A stretch of 64,000 nucleotides of DNA from Shewanella sp. HN-41. GTDB taxonomy: Bacteria; Pseudomonadota; Gammaproteobacteria; Enterobacterales; Shewanellaceae. The stretch is from NCBI RefSeq assembly GCF_000217915.1, contig NZ_AFOZ01000046.1:62001-126000 (forward strand). The letters run 5' to 3'. How positions within the stretch are numbered: position 1 is the stretch's first letter; every line of letters begins with the position of its first letter. Both the position numbers and the translations under genes were made by a program. Under the pieces are notes generated by a model. That model had not been told where the DNA came from. It saw nothing but the letters and a program-made list of their open reading frames with translations, and made no database searches. Positions 9,545 to 19,034 of the stretch are shown piece by piece.

Positions 9545-9803
9545 CTTAGGCAAAGTCATTACCCTTATCGCTTGGCTGATGATGGCCTACAACTTGGCGA
9601 TACCATTTGAAGGCAAGGTAGCGATTATTTTGAATATTCTGTTTGGTATTACCTGCATCATGCATTGCTTTCAAGTCGCCATCTTTCACATGCTGTTTAA
9701 AACCTTACTGCCATTAACTAAGCAGGATTACCTGCAGGTGTTTATCTTCGGTATTTTTAGTCTATTAGCTTATCGGCAACAGGTGATGACTCAAGTGAGT
9801 TAA
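9519..9803 (+). CDS. DUF1145 family membrane protein (YhhL-like)
   Basis: Small inner-membrane protein of 94 residues with three hydrophobic stretches (about residues 8-30, 34-58 and 70-86). It resembles the DUF1145 family, whose E. coli member YhhL also follows rsmD. Function is unknown. It begins inside the rsmD 3' end; ATG 9519 or ATG 9528 could be the start. A terminator follows 22 nt after the stop. Confidence 0.8.
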   Translation: MKAMPLLINLGKVITLIAWLMMAYNLAIPFEGKVAIILNILFGITCIMHCFQVAIFHMLFKTLLPLTKQDYLQVFIFGIFSLLAYRQQVMTQVS

Positions 9804-9825
9804 CCAACCTAGCACCCGGAAAGCA

Positions 9826-9851
9826 AAAAGCCCTCTGTTGAGGGCTTTTTA
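9826..9851. terminator. Bidirectional terminator between the DUF1145 gene and cymA
   Basis: aaaaagccctc (9826-9836), loop tgtt, gagggcttttt (9841-9851). The perfect 11-bp arms carry T tracts on both strands, and the flanking genes converge. Confidence 0.88.
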
Positions 9852-9885
9852 ATGGCGAACAATAACCTGAGTTAATTGCTAAACC

Positions 9886-10449
9886 TTATCCCTTTGGATA
9901 GGGATGAGCGATACCTTTATGACAGTCAATACAGGTTTTTCTGTCTTCAGGGGCTTTCTTGAAGTTATTGCTGTGCATTCTCACTGCCATTTTGCTCATA
10001 TTTTCTGATTGGTTTTCATAAATACGGTTGTGACAGTTTTGACAGGTTGAAGAATCGATAGAGCGTAAATAATCACGAGCTAATTCGGCTTGTTCTTTAC
10101 GGTTTTCATCTAACCAAGCTTGGGTATTAAAGCCATCAATCGTTAAGAAACCAATAACATCCTTAGAAACGATGATCTTTTTCTTCAGGTATTGGAATGG
10201 TTCCTGTGCAATGTGACATTGCTGACACTGAACAACGATACCAACACGGTTATTGCCGTGGGCTGACGCCATAACTTCATCTTTCAATGAATGCTGACTG
10301 TGGCAGCTCATACAGAATGCATCTTGGCTGGTTGCATGTAAGGTTGTTTGGGTTGCAAAGTAGCCCACAACACCGATAACAATACCGACGACCAGTAGCG
10401 CCAGAATTGAATATTTTGCGCTAGGTTTAAATAGTGCACGCCAGTTCAT
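9886..10449 (-). CDS. cymA: CymA, tetraheme c-type quinol dehydrogenase (NapC/NirT family)
   Basis: Inner-membrane cytochrome that oxidises menaquinol and passes electrons to periplasmic reductases and the metal-reduction pathway of Shewanella. It has 187 residues from ATG 10449, with GGAGA 7 nt upstream. One N-terminal membrane anchor (about residues 15-35) precedes four heme motifs: CMSCH, CQQCH, CQNCH and CIDCH. The conserved IIVSKD, FNTQAWLDENRKEQA and C-terminal HPYPKG segments match my memory of S. oneidensis CymA, although the stretch around the second heme differs from what I recall. It is monocistronic, and the upstream men operon makes its likely electron donor. Confidence 0.93.
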   Translation of the reverse strand: MNWRALFKPSAKYSILALLVVGIVIGVVGYFATQTTLHATSQDAFCMSCHSQHSLKDEVMASAHGNNRVGIVVQCQQCHIAQEPFQYLKKKIIVSKDVIGFLTIDGFNTQAWLDENRKEQAELARDYLRSIDSSTCQNCHNRIYENQSENMSKMAVRMHSNNFKKAPEDRKTCIDCHKGIAHPYPKG

Positions 10450-10896
10450 CACTCTATCTCCAAAAATTGCCAAAATTAGTTTTTATAAGACTAGTTTATG
10501 TTCTTTCATTTATTAGAAATTTGATTTTAAGCCTAAATCTGCCGATTAAATTAAACTTAAAAGCGCAAAATGAGACTTAGCTCTAACTATAGGGACGACA
10601 ATTAGCTAAAACCAACTACACAGTTGCCACAAAGCACTTCAACTAAAGCTAATGTAGTCATCACATAATCGCAAGTTACTAATTTTCACGATTGAGACCC
10701 ACATTAAGAATCCATAGCAATGAAATCATTTTTAGAATACAAAAATGTGATCGAGGCTGCATTTTATTTCATTGTTTGATCTGCGTAGGAAAATGGCTAG
10801 AAGGAAAAGCAGAAGGATAAAAAAATTTATCCCACATGAAACTTTTTTCGTTCAACAATGGTCTTTAAGGGTAAGCAATCAATTATCCGAGTTATC
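10450..10896. other. 447-bp intergenic region, cymA and copper cluster promoters
   Basis: AT-rich divergent spacer. The only motif I can point to is a weak CRP-like sequence at 10746-10761 (TGTGA, 6 nt, CTGCA). No ORF, tRNA or convincing hairpin is visible. Confidence 0.6.
10746..10761. promoter_or_regulatory. Possible CRP-like site
   Basis: TGTGA-N6-CTGCA flanked by A/T-rich arms. The left half is perfect and the right half matches TCACA poorly. It is about 300 bp from cymA and 135 bp from the gene at 10897. CRP controls anaerobic respiration in Shewanella, which is the only reason for listing it. Confidence 0.25.
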
Positions 10897-11259
10897 ATGG
10901 CTAAGTACTGGATCACCATAGCGCTGTTATTTTCACTTATCGCCCAATCGGCGATGGTGAGTGCTATGCCAACTTCAGCCAACACTAATGGCCACAGCAA
11001 TCAAACCATGCTGATGATGGATGCAGAAATGAACTGCACCATGCCAGATTGTTCTGCATCCGATTGTTTGCAACACTGCCAAGATAGCATGATAAGTGAT
11101 TGTCAAACCCATTGCCTATCATCACTTTACCTTGAGCCTGCAGTGCTAGAACTGGCCTTCGCCAACCCAGCAAGCAAGCGTATTGCCATCCAAGGCTGGG
11201 CGATGCAAACTGCCGATCTTGGACTCACCACACCCCCTCCCACCTCCAATTCACTGTAA
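10897..11259 (+). CDS. Small exported Cys/Met-rich protein of the copper cluster
   Basis: 120-residue protein with a signal peptide (hydrophobic stretch at residues 5-18, likely cleavage after VSA) and a mature N-terminal half rich in Cys, Met and His: MNCTMPDCSASDCLQHC and a further CxxxC. The start ATG 10897 is chosen because it puts the signal peptide at the N-terminus; ATG 10858 would add 13 residues. I do not recognise a family. Residue composition and place upstream of a CusBA-type pump suggest periplasmic metal binding or a role like small Cys-rich copper-resistance proteins. Confidence 0.6.
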   Translation: MAKYWITIALLFSLIAQSAMVSAMPTSANTNGHSNQTMLMMDAEMNCTMPDCSASDCLQHCQDSMISDCQTHCLSSLYLEPAVLELAFANPASKRIAIQGWAMQTADLGLTTPPPTSNSL

Positions 11260-11359
11260 CGTCTTTCGTTTTTTACAACGTAAAACCGACTAAACACCTT
11301 TGATTGCGCCGCTGCATATCCGCACCGCAACGAGGTACAGAGAATTTTTGGAGTTTATT

Positions 11360-11815
11360 ATGAAAACCACTTTATTGAACAAAAGCTTACTAGGCCTTAC
11401 TTTCGTTATCGGCGCCTTATTAAGTAGCACCTCGGTCACTGCCGCCAGCTTGAAAAGCACAGATGCGCTCAGTGTTATCAGTATCAATGGTGTGCCCGCA
11501 ACACCCTTTAAACCTATCCAACTCTCCGCTGGAAAAGTACTGCTCGAGCTAAAATATCAGGATATTTTTGATTATCGCGCCGATGATAGTGGCAACTGGG
11601 TTAAATCAGAGCCGCTTTACTTAATATTGGATGTGAAGGCGAATGATAGTTACCAAATCACCCAGCCCAAAATAGTTACTGAAACTGACGCGCGCCAGTT
11701 TATTAAATATCCTACGATTCAACTCAGTATTAATGGTGACAAAGCGGGCGAATATCCACTACAAAACCACAGCCAACTGATGGCGAAAATGTTAGCAAGC
11801 AATCCCGCTTTCTAA
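11360..11815 (+). CDS. DUF2057 family exported protein (YccT-like)
   Basis: 151-residue protein with a signal peptide (about residues 1-25, cleavage near VTAA). The start is ATG 11360 with GGAG 6 nt upstream; the frame extends to 11300 without a ribosome binding site. The mature part opens LKSTDALSVISINGVPA and continues with a beta-rich pattern, resembling DUF2057/YccT proteins, whose function is unsettled. It lies between two metal-binding-type genes but has no metal-rich segment itself, so a copper role would be inference from position only. Confidence 0.7.
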   Translation: MKTTLLNKSLLGLTFVIGALLSSTSVTAASLKSTDALSVISINGVPATPFKPIQLSAGKVLLELKYQDIFDYRADDSGNWVKSEPLYLILDVKANDSYQITQPKIVTETDARQFIKYPTIQLSINGDKAGEYPLQNHSQLMAKMLASNPAF

Positions 11816-11924
11816 TTTAGATGAGTTAAATATTTAATCTGAGGCATGTGCTGAAATGTGAGTTAACTCATTGCAGCATAATGCCTCTATGCTAGAATCG
11901 AACCGTTCATTATTTGGAATACTT

Positions 11925-12365
11925 ATGTATCACACACTCGGTCGTTACTTTTTAGTCATCTTCACTTTACTCGCACTCGTCGGGCAAAGTGTTATGTCTA
12001 ATGGTCACGCTATGGTGTCGCACACTATGGATATGAGTGCGATGGTGCATAGTACTTCCAATCTAGGAATGGATCATACTGCAATGATGCAGATGAACAC
12101 GGAGAACCATCCTGACTCCCATTCAATGGCCAACGCGGATTGCTGTAACGATAAAATGCTTCCCGGCGCGAAGCAGCATTGCTGTGATGGCACCACATCA
12201 TGTTCAAATGATTGTGGTCATTGTCTGACGATTTCAGTCGCTGGTACTCTATTCAGCCCACACCTTTGGCCAAGTGTGAGCATGAGCGATACTGCAATGG
12301 CCACTCCTATGCCTCATTTCCACTCTATCTCGTTATCTTCGGCCCTCAAGCCTCCGATAGCCTAG
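11925..12365 (+). CDS. Exported Met/His/Cys-rich protein of the copper cluster
   Basis: 146-residue protein from ATG 11925 with an N-terminal hydrophobic signal (about residues 6-22). The mature part contains many Met and His (HAMVSHTMDMSAMVH, MDHTAMMQM) followed by CC, HCC and CSNDCGHC clusters, and ends in LKPPIA. No family recognised. Composition fits binding of Cu(I)/Ag(I) in the periplasm, and it shares its style with the gene at 10897, so the two may be distant paralogues. Confidence 0.6.
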   Translation: MYHTLGRYFLVIFTLLALVGQSVMSNGHAMVSHTMDMSAMVHSTSNLGMDHTAMMQMNTENHPDSHSMANADCCNDKMLPGAKQHCCDGTTSCSNDCGHCLTISVAGTLFSPHLWPSVSMSDTAMATPMPHFHSISLSSALKPPIA

Positions 12366-12565
12366 CCCCACCGTGCCCTTTCAGGGCTAACAAAACTAAT
12401 TATTTATTTTGCCGTTTAGTGTGGTGCACCTAAACCTTAAGCACCCAGAGTTAAGCAAAAACCGAGTATTGAGCATCGATTAGCCTTTCGTTTTGAAAAA
12501 CAAGGGGTAAGCTCAGTAGCGTTTATGTACTCATATTCGGCCATTAATCCGATGGAGTGAACAAT

Positions 12566-12827
12566 ATGAAAACCTTAACTAATCTTGCCTTAGTGGCATT
12601 TTTAATGACCAGCACAGGCGTGTTTGCGACGACAACACCCCATGAGCATCACCACGACAATGCGAGCCCACAGGAACAAGCACAGACCTATAGCTGCCCT
12701 ATGCACCCCGAAGTCACAGGCACTAAAGGCGATACTTGCCCTAAAATGTGGTATGAACTTAGAACCCAAAGCGACGGAAGCAAAAACAGCTGAAGGTACG
12801 ATGCACAAAGCGCACGAACACCACTAA
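12566..12827 (+). pseudogene. Heavy-metal-binding domain protein, apparent 1-bp frameshift
   Basis: Small exported protein with a signal peptide and one heavy-metal-binding domain of the type fused to CusB-like adaptors (YSCPMHPEVTGTKGDTCPKCGMNLEP). The start is ATG 12566, 8 nt after GGAG. As written, an extra A in the run at 12743-12746 (CCTAAAATGTGG) breaks the domain just before its second Cys pair, and the frame ends at 12793. Removing it gives an 86-residue protein ending in HEHH at 12827. The downstream adaptor gene encodes two copies of the same domain, which confirms the expected reading. Confidence 0.8.
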
Positions 12828-12848
12828 GCTGGGCTGGAGATGAGGCAT

Positions 12849-14393
12849 ATGAACCAATTTAATAAAGTAAAGCAGCAAGCCCCTAAGGCCGTTCTGCTCC
12901 TAAGCAGCCTACTGATGGGGGCGCCTTGGCTGAGTCATGCCCAACTGGCGAATACGCAGCAACCCACTGCGACCGAAGCCACAACGACTAACCAAGCCAA
13001 TAAACCTAATAACAACCCATTAAATCAAGTAAAAACTTATACTTGCCCTATGCACCCCGAAGTGCTCAGCCATGAGCCTGGCCGCTGTCCTAAGTGCAAT
13101 ATGTTTTTAGTTGAGCAACAAGATGGCGCTAATTCGGCTACTGAGCATGCAGAACATCAAGCTGCAGATCACCAAGCATCTGAGCCAGAAAAGACAACGA
13201 CTGCCAAGGCTTCGAGTCAGGTATTCGACACTCCAACACCTAAGGCCGACAGCTTAGTCAAAGCCCAAAGCCAAGGGACGACAATTAAATATGTCTGCCC
13301 TATGCATGCCCATATCATCAGCGATGTGCCCGGCACTTGCCCAATCTGTGGCATGAACTTGGAGAAAGTCGAAACGGGTGGCAATACTCAGGAGATCAAT
13401 ATCAATGTCTCCGGTAGCATGCAGCAGGCACTCGCCCTAAAAGTGGCCCAAGTCGAACGTGATACCCTGTGGAAATTTGTCGAAACTGTCGGTCAAATCG
13501 ACTACGACGAAAGCCAGATCACCCATATCCACGCCCGCGTCACAGGCTGGATTGAAAAGCTAATGATCAAATCCGTCGGGGATCCAATTAAGAAAGACCA
13601 ATTACTGTATGAGATCTATTCTCCCGATTTGATCAATGCCCAAGACGACTACCTGCTCGCCATGGACACCTCCAAGGCAAACGGTCAAGGCCGCTACAAA
13701 GATTTGGTTCGCAATGCGGGTTTGCGCTTATCCTTCCTCGGTTTTACCGATAAACAAATCAAACAATTAGCCGAGTCGCATCAAACCCAGTATCGAGTGC
13801 CTTTCTACGCTAGGGAAGATGGCGTCGTTAAAGCCCTCAATGTGCGTGATGGCATGTATATTCAACCGTCGACCGAAGTCATGTCTGTGGTGGATCTCTC
13901 TAAAGTCTGGGTGATTGCCGACGTATTCGAGAACGAGCAAAGCTGGATTGCCAAAGGTCAAAATGCCGAAATTGCCGTCCCTGCCATGAATATCAGTGGC
14001 ATCGAAGGCACTATCGATTACATCTACCCCGAGCTGGATCCTGTGACCCGTAGCCTGCGGGTACGGGTGGTACTCAACAATACCGACGTTTCCTTAAGAC
14101 CTAAGACCTTAGCTAAAGTCTCGCTATTCGGTGGCCCGAATAAAGATGTGCTAGTTATCCCACAGGAAGCCTTAATCCAAACGGGTAAAGAAAACCGCGT
14201 GATAGTCAAACAAGCCGATGACAGCTTTACCGCCAAGGCCGTAACCGTCGGCATGATGAGCCAAGGTAAGGCCGAGATTATTTCAGGCCTGAATGAAGGT
14301 GAACGTGTGGTGATTTCGGGGCAATTTCTACTCGACTCCGAAGCCAGCCTCAAGGGCAGTTTAATGCGTTTAAGCAGCGGTCATCAGCACTAG
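12849..14393 (+). CDS. CusB-type RND efflux periplasmic adaptor with two heavy-metal-binding domains
   Basis: Membrane-fusion subunit of a heavy-metal RND pump. It has 514 residues from ATG 12849, chosen because GGAG is 9 nt upstream; at ATG 12840 it would be adjacent. A signal peptide (residues 1-31) is followed by two CPMHP-type domains at about 64-90 (CPMHPEV...CPKC) and 148-174 (CPMHAHI...CPICGMNLE), then a hydrolipoyl/hairpin adaptor region (YDESQITHIHARVTGWIEKL) and beta-barrel. It lies 9 nt before the pump gene. Metal specificity is inferred as Cu(I)/Ag(I). Confidence 0.88.
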   Translation: MNQFNKVKQQAPKAVLLLSSLLMGAPWLSHAQLANTQQPTATEATTTNQANKPNNNPLNQVKTYTCPMHPEVLSHEPGRCPKCNMFLVEQQDGANSATEHAEHQAADHQASEPEKTTTAKASSQVFDTPTPKADSLVKAQSQGTTIKYVCPMHAHIISDVPGTCPICGMNLEKVETGGNTQEININVSGSMQQALALKVAQVERDTLWKFVETVGQIDYDESQITHIHARVTGWIEKLMIKSVGDPIKKDQLLYEIYSPDLINAQDDYLLAMDTSKANGQGRYKDLVRNAGLRLSFLGFTDKQIKQLAESHQTQYRVPFYAREDGVVKALNVRDGMYIQPSTEVMSVVDLSKVWVIADVFENEQSWIAKGQNAEIAVPAMNISGIEGTIDYIYPELDPVTRSLRVRVVLNNTDVSLRPKTLAKVSLFGGPNKDVLVIPQEALIQTGKENRVIVKQADDSFTAKAVTVGMMSQGKAEIISGLNEGERVVISGQFLLDSEASLKGSLMRLSSGHQH

Positions 14394-14402
14394 GAGCGCG
14401 TT

Positions 14403-17400
14403 ATGTTGAAATATATTATCGAGGCGTCGATCAGGCAGCGATTTATGGTGCTGATTATCGCCGTCATGATCACTGTCTGGGGTGTGCAAGAACTGCGCAA
14501 GACGCCGCTAGATGCATTGCCGGACTTATCCGACGTGCAAGTGATCATTAAAACACCTTATCCAGGCCAAGCACCTAAATTGGTTGAAGAACAAGTGACT
14601 TATCCACTGTCGACCGCCATGTTAGCCGTACCCGGTGCCAAAACCGTGCGTGGCTATTCTATGTTTGGCGACTCCTATGTGTATGTCATTTTTGAAGATG
14701 GCACCGACATCTACTGGGCGCGCTCACGGGTGCTGGAATATTTAAGTCAGATCAGCAGTCGTTTGCCTCAGGGCGTACAACCCTCACTCGGCCCAGATGC
14801 GTCAGGGGTGGGCTGGGTGTTTGAATATGCGCTAGTCGATCGCTCGGGTAATTTAGATTTATCGCAACTCAAGAGTTTGCAGGATTGGTATCTCAAGCTA
14901 GAGCTGCAAAGCGTGGCGGGCGTGTCTGAAGTGGCCACCGTCGGTGGCATGGAGCAAACCTATCAGATAGTACTCGAACCCGATAAAATGGCGATCTATA
15001 AGCTCGATATTGCCACCATTAAACAAGCTATAGGTAAAGCCAACAGTGAAGCTGGCGGCTCTGTAGTCGAAATGGCCGAAGCCGAATATATGGTGCGCGC
15101 CAAAGGCTATCGTCAAACTCTGGAGGATTTCCGTGAAATCCCCTTAGGTGTTACTAGCCCGTCTGGCACTGGGTTGTTGCTTAAGGACATCGCCACGGTG
15201 CGTAAGGGGCCCGCTTCACGCCGCGGCATTGCCGAACTCGATGGTGAAGGTGAAGTCGTTGGCGGTATTGTGGTCATGCGTTACGGCGAAAACGCCCTCG
15301 CCACTATCGATGCGGTCAAGGCCAAACTTAACGAGTTACAAGCGGGTTTACCCGCAGGTGTGGAGATCATTCCAACCTACGATAGATCCCAACTGATCCT
15401 TAAGTCCGTTGATAACCTGTTTAGCAAAGTGGTCGAAGAAATGTTGGTAGTCGGCTTAGTCTGCCTACTGTTTTTACTGCATGCACGCTCGACTCTAGTG
15501 GCGGTCATCACCCTGCCTCTATCCATTCTTATCGCCTTTATCGTGATGAATAAGATGGGTGTTAACGCCAATATTATGAGCCTTGGCGGCATCGCCATCG
15601 CCATCGGTGCCGTGGTGGATGGCGCGATTGTGATGATCGAAAACCTGCACAAGCATTTAGAGCACTTTGAAGCCGAACATGAGCGACAACCCAGTGTAAC
15701 GGAACATTGGCGTATAGTGGCAGAAGCCTCGAACGAGGTTGGCCCTGCGCTATTTTTCTCATTGATTATCATCACCTTAAGCTTTGTCCCCGTGTTTGCA
15801 CTCGAGGCGCAGGAAGGTCGATTATTCGCGCCACTGGCCTACACAAAAACCTTCGCCATGGCTGCAGCGGCGTTCCTGTCGATCACCTTAGTACCGATTT
15901 TAATGGGCTACTTTATTCGCGGAAAAATCCCCAGCGAACGCAGCAACCCCATTAGCCGTTTCTTGATCGCGCTTTACCAACCTTCACTCAAACTGGTGCT
16001 TAAATTTCCTAAAATCACCCTGATGCTAGCCTTAGTCGCGCTGGCCAGTGCTTGGTATCCCATGACCCGTATGGGCAGCGAGTTTATGCCAGCTCTCGAA
16101 GAAGGCGACTTACTCTACATGCCAACGGCGCTACCTGGGATCAGTGCCAGCAAAGCCGCCGAAGTGCTGCAACAAACCGACCGTTTGATCAAAACCGTGC
16201 CCGAAGTAGCCCGCGTGTTTGGCAAAGTAGGCCGCGCCGAAACCGCGACCGACCCAGCCCCGCTGACCATGCTCGAAACCACAATCATGCTCAAACCCCA
16301 TGACGAATGGCGTGAGGGCATGACGCTGGACGGCATCATTGCCCAGCTGCAACAAACGGTAAAAGTACCGGGACTCACCAATGCTTGGGTGCAACCCATC
16401 AAGACCCGTATCGATATGCTCTCAACTGGGATAAAAACCCCCGTCGGCATAAAAATCACTGGCGCCGATGTCAATGAACTACAAACCTTGGGGGCCAAGA
16501 TTGAGGCCATACTCAGCAAAGTACCACACACTAAATCGGCCTACGCGGAACGCAGTGGCGGTGGGCGTTATATCGATATCAGCCCTAAACTGGATGTGGC
16601 CGCCCGTTACGGCATGACTTTGCAGGATATTCAGGATGTGGTGCGTTACGCCATTGGCGGCATGGATGTTGGCGAATCGGTGCAAGGTGCAGAGCGTTAC
16701 CCCATCAACCTACGCTACCCACGGGAGTTACGCGACAATATCGAGAAACTGCGTGAGCTGCCAGTGATAACGAAGTCGGGGAATTATCTGCCGCTGCGCA
16801 ACTTGGCCGATATCGAAATCAACGATGGTGCGCCTATGTTAAAGAGTGAAAATGGCCGCTTAATCTCCTGGGTATTTATCGATATCGAGGGCACGTCTAT
16901 CGGTGAGTATATCGCCACCGCCAAAACAGCCTTAGAAACCGAACTCGTCGTCCCGCCCCGTTACAGTTATAGCTTTGCGGGTCAGTACGAATATATGCAA
17001 AGGGTCGATGCTAAGCTCAAACAAGTGATTCCTATGGCCTTAGGCGTGATCTTCATCCTGCTGATGATGACCTTCGGCTCCACTATGCAGGCCAGTATTA
17101 TCATGTTGAGTCTACCCTTTGCCTTGGTCGGCAGTACTTGGTTGTTGTATCTACTGGATTACAACATCTCAGTGGCCGTCGCCGTCGGTATGATTGCTCT
17201 GGCGGGCGTTGCCGCCGAATTTGGGGTGGTGATGTTGGTATATCTCAATAACGCCATCAAGCACAGGCAAGAGAAAAATACTTACCACAGCGTTGAGGAT
17301 CTAAAAGAAGCCTTAATCGAAGGCGCTGTCATGCGCATTCGCCCCAAAGCGATGACAGTAGCAACCATCTTCTTCGGCCTACTGCCCATTATGTGGGGCG

Positions 17401-17552
17401 CAGGTTCGGGTAACGATGTGATGCAAAAAATCGCCGCACCTATGGTTGGTGGTATGGTCACAGCCCCTATACTGTCGCTATTTGTCCTGCCCGCACTCTA
17501 TCTACTGATTTACTCGCGTAAACTTAAAAACGACATTGAGCCATTAGAGTAG
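14403..17552 (+). CDS. CusA/CzcA-family heavy-metal RND efflux pump
   Basis: Inner-membrane proton-driven exporter of 1049 residues, full length for the HME-RND family. AGGAGCG precedes the ATG. Repeated RND topology is visible: a helix at the N-terminus, two periplasmic loops and two six-helix bundles. The TM4 motif IAIGAVVDGAIVMIENLHKHLE-like segment fits the monovalent (Cu/Ag) CusA group better than the Co/Zn/Cd group. It is cotranscribed with the CusB-type adaptor. No outer-membrane CusC is encoded in the window, so an outer-membrane channel must come from elsewhere. Confidence 0.9.
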   Translation: MLKYIIEASIRQRFMVLIIAVMITVWGVQELRKTPLDALPDLSDVQVIIKTPYPGQAPKLVEEQVTYPLSTAMLAVPGAKTVRGYSMFGDSYVYVIFEDGTDIYWARSRVLEYLSQISSRLPQGVQPSLGPDASGVGWVFEYALVDRSGNLDLSQLKSLQDWYLKLELQSVAGVSEVATVGGMEQTYQIVLEPDKMAIYKLDIATIKQAIGKANSEAGGSVVEMAEAEYMVRAKGYRQTLEDFREIPLGVTSPSGTGLLLKDIATVRKGPASRRGIAELDGEGEVVGGIVVMRYGENALATIDAVKAKLNELQAGLPAGVEIIPTYDRSQLILKSVDNLFSKVVEEMLVVGLVCLLFLLHARSTLVAVITLPLSILIAFIVMNKMGVNANIMSLGGIAIAIGAVVDGAIVMIENLHKHLEHFEAEHERQPSVTEHWRIVAEASNEVGPALFFSLIIITLSFVPVFALEAQEGRLFAPLAYTKTFAMAAAAFLSITLVPILMGYFIRGKIPSERSNPISRFLIALYQPSLKLVLKFPKITLMLALVALASAWYPMTRMGSEFMPALEEGDLLYMPTALPGISASKAAEVLQQTDRLIKTVPEVARVFGKVGRAETATDPAPLTMLETTIMLKPHDEWREGMTLDGIIAQLQQTVKVPGLTNAWVQPIKTRIDMLSTGIKTPVGIKITGADVNELQTLGAKIEAILSKVPHTKSAYAERSGGGRYIDISPKLDVAARYGMTLQDIQDVVRYAIGGMDVGESVQGAERYPINLRYPRELRDNIEKLRELPVITKSGNYLPLRNLADIEINDGAPMLKSENGRLISWVFIDIEGTSIGEYIATAKTALETELVVPPRYSYSFAGQYEYMQRVDAKLKQVIPMALGVIFILLMMTFGSTMQASIIMLSLPFALVGSTWLLYLLDYNISVAVAVGMIALAGVAAEFGVVMLVYLNNAIKHRQEKNTYHSVEDLKEALIEGAVMRIRPKAMTVATIFFGLLPIMWGAGSGNDVMQKIAAPMVGGMVTAPILSLFVLPALYLLIYSRKLKNDIEPLE

Positions 17553-17593
17553 CCGAATATAGGATCATAACTACCTCAGTTCAATAATCCCAC

Positions 17594-17630
17594 ATCCCCT
17601 CAATACCAATAGGATTGAGGGGATTTTTAT
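17594..17630 (+). terminator. Terminator of the copper efflux operon
   Basis: atcccctcaat and attgaggggat form an 11-bp stem around a short loop, followed by a T-rich tract. It lies about 45 nt after the pump gene stop. Confidence 0.8.
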
Positions 17631-17717
17631 TATCAAATTGGCTCAAAAAACCTAAAATCACCACTCAATGTATGCCAACCCAATAAATTGCTCTACGCTC
17701 AGGCAAGGATCCGCTCA

Positions 17718-18860
17718 ATGGCCCCATTCTATGCAGTCATAGTCAAAAAGCCCCTAAGTTGCTTATTCATATTGCTCTTGTGTGTACTTGGAGCATTGAG
17801 TGCTTACTCCTTCCCCGCCTTTGCCGCGCCCGCAAGCGGCGAATTTGTTGCCGATAAACGCTGTGAGCTATTTCAATCGAAAAATAAGCAGACGAATCCA
17901 GATCTATGGCAAAGCAATATTGGTGAGCGCTACCCCGTACTCGAAATCCTCGGCAATAGCGCTAAACCTGATTGGCTGCGAGTGCGCACCAACGCCGTTA
18001 AATCTCCTATGCGTTGGATCAGTGGCGATTGTGGTCAGTATCTGTCTAATGTTGCTGGCAGTAATGTATCAACACCTGCAACAACGGTGGAACCGGCGCA
18101 AACGACCACGGCATCGGACATCAAAGCAAAAAATAAAGATAGCCTTAAAGAACAGGGCACTACAGAAAAGCGTCAAGCCAATCAATGCCAAATCGAGGGT
18201 AATTTTGATTCACACGTGTTGGCGTTAAGCTGGCAAAGCACCTTTTGTGAACTCTATGGCCGCCGTAAAGCCGAATGCCGCGCCCTAAGCCAAACGCCAG
18301 ATTCGAACCAATGGCAACACTTCAGCCTGCACGGACTGTGGCCGAATAGACAGCAGTGCGGTACTCGCTATGGCTATTGCAGCACGGTAAAACTGCAACC
18401 GAATGATTTCTGTACTTATCCAGAATTTGAACTTAATCCATCGGTTCGCAAAAATTTAGAAGAAGTGATGCCAAGCGCTCGCTATGGCACCTGTTTAGAA
18501 CGTCACGAATGGTGGAAGCACGGTACTTACCGCAGCCTAGATCCTAACGAATATTTTTTGCTGGCGACTCAACTCACACAAGCGGTCAATGCCTCGGCAT
18601 GGGTGCAAAAATTTATTAATAACAACATAGGTAAGAATGTCAGTCAAAGTGAGCTAAACCAAAGCTTTGATACCAGCTTCGGTCAAGGAGCCCACACAAA
18701 AGTCAGCCTAGAATGTGCTAAGGGATTATTGAGTGAAATTCGCATTAACCTGCCCGAAGTCATTAAAGCCTCAGATTCCCTACCTAGCCTGCTCGCCAAA
18801 GCCAATCGAGCAAAAAAAGGCTCCTGCCCCGAGGTGATCACTATTGATAACCCCAATTAA
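17718..18860 (+). CDS. RNase T2 family ribonuclease, exported
   Basis: Periplasmic or secreted endoribonuclease of 380 residues. The start is ATG 17718, 7 nt after AAGGAT; TTG 17688 is an upstream alternative. A signal peptide (residues 8-36) is followed by an N-terminal domain with a Cys pair (about 45-110, possibly SH3-like), a Thr/Lys-rich linker (115-155) and the RNase T2 domain. Both catalytic segments are present: CAS I HGLWP (His205) and CAS II HEWWKHG (His263, Glu264, Lys267, His268). The N-terminal extension makes it longer than E. coli RNase I. Likely role is scavenging of external RNA. Confidence 0.9.
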   Translation: MAPFYAVIVKKPLSCLFILLLCVLGALSAYSFPAFAAPASGEFVADKRCELFQSKNKQTNPDLWQSNIGERYPVLEILGNSAKPDWLRVRTNAVKSPMRWISGDCGQYLSNVAGSNVSTPATTVEPAQTTTASDIKAKNKDSLKEQGTTEKRQANQCQIEGNFDSHVLALSWQSTFCELYGRRKAECRALSQTPDSNQWQHFSLHGLWPNRQQCGTRYGYCSTVKLQPNDFCTYPEFELNPSVRKNLEEVMPSARYGTCLERHEWWKHGTYRSLDPNEYFLLATQLTQAVNASAWVQKFINNNIGKNVSQSELNQSFDTSFGQGAHTKVSLECAKGLLSEIRINLPEVIKASDSLPSLLAKANRAKKGSCPEVITIDNPN

Positions 18861-19034
18861 CCTGTATAACGACCAATAGACGCCCACTAAATAACTGCTC
18901 CTAATTATGCTACATCGCAGCGAATCACTATGCGATGCTCACCATGGCGCAGAGAGCCTGCTTACCCATACCCTGCAGCCTATAGAATGATCTACAATTC
19001 GAAACCGCTATTTAGGCGTCTATGCCTTATCTGA

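Noticed and set aside
12212..12433. 73-codon plus frame overlapping the Met/His-rich gene
   Set aside because: Shifted frame of the gene at 11925 with no ribosome binding site; the overlapped protein has clear compositional and signal-peptide support.
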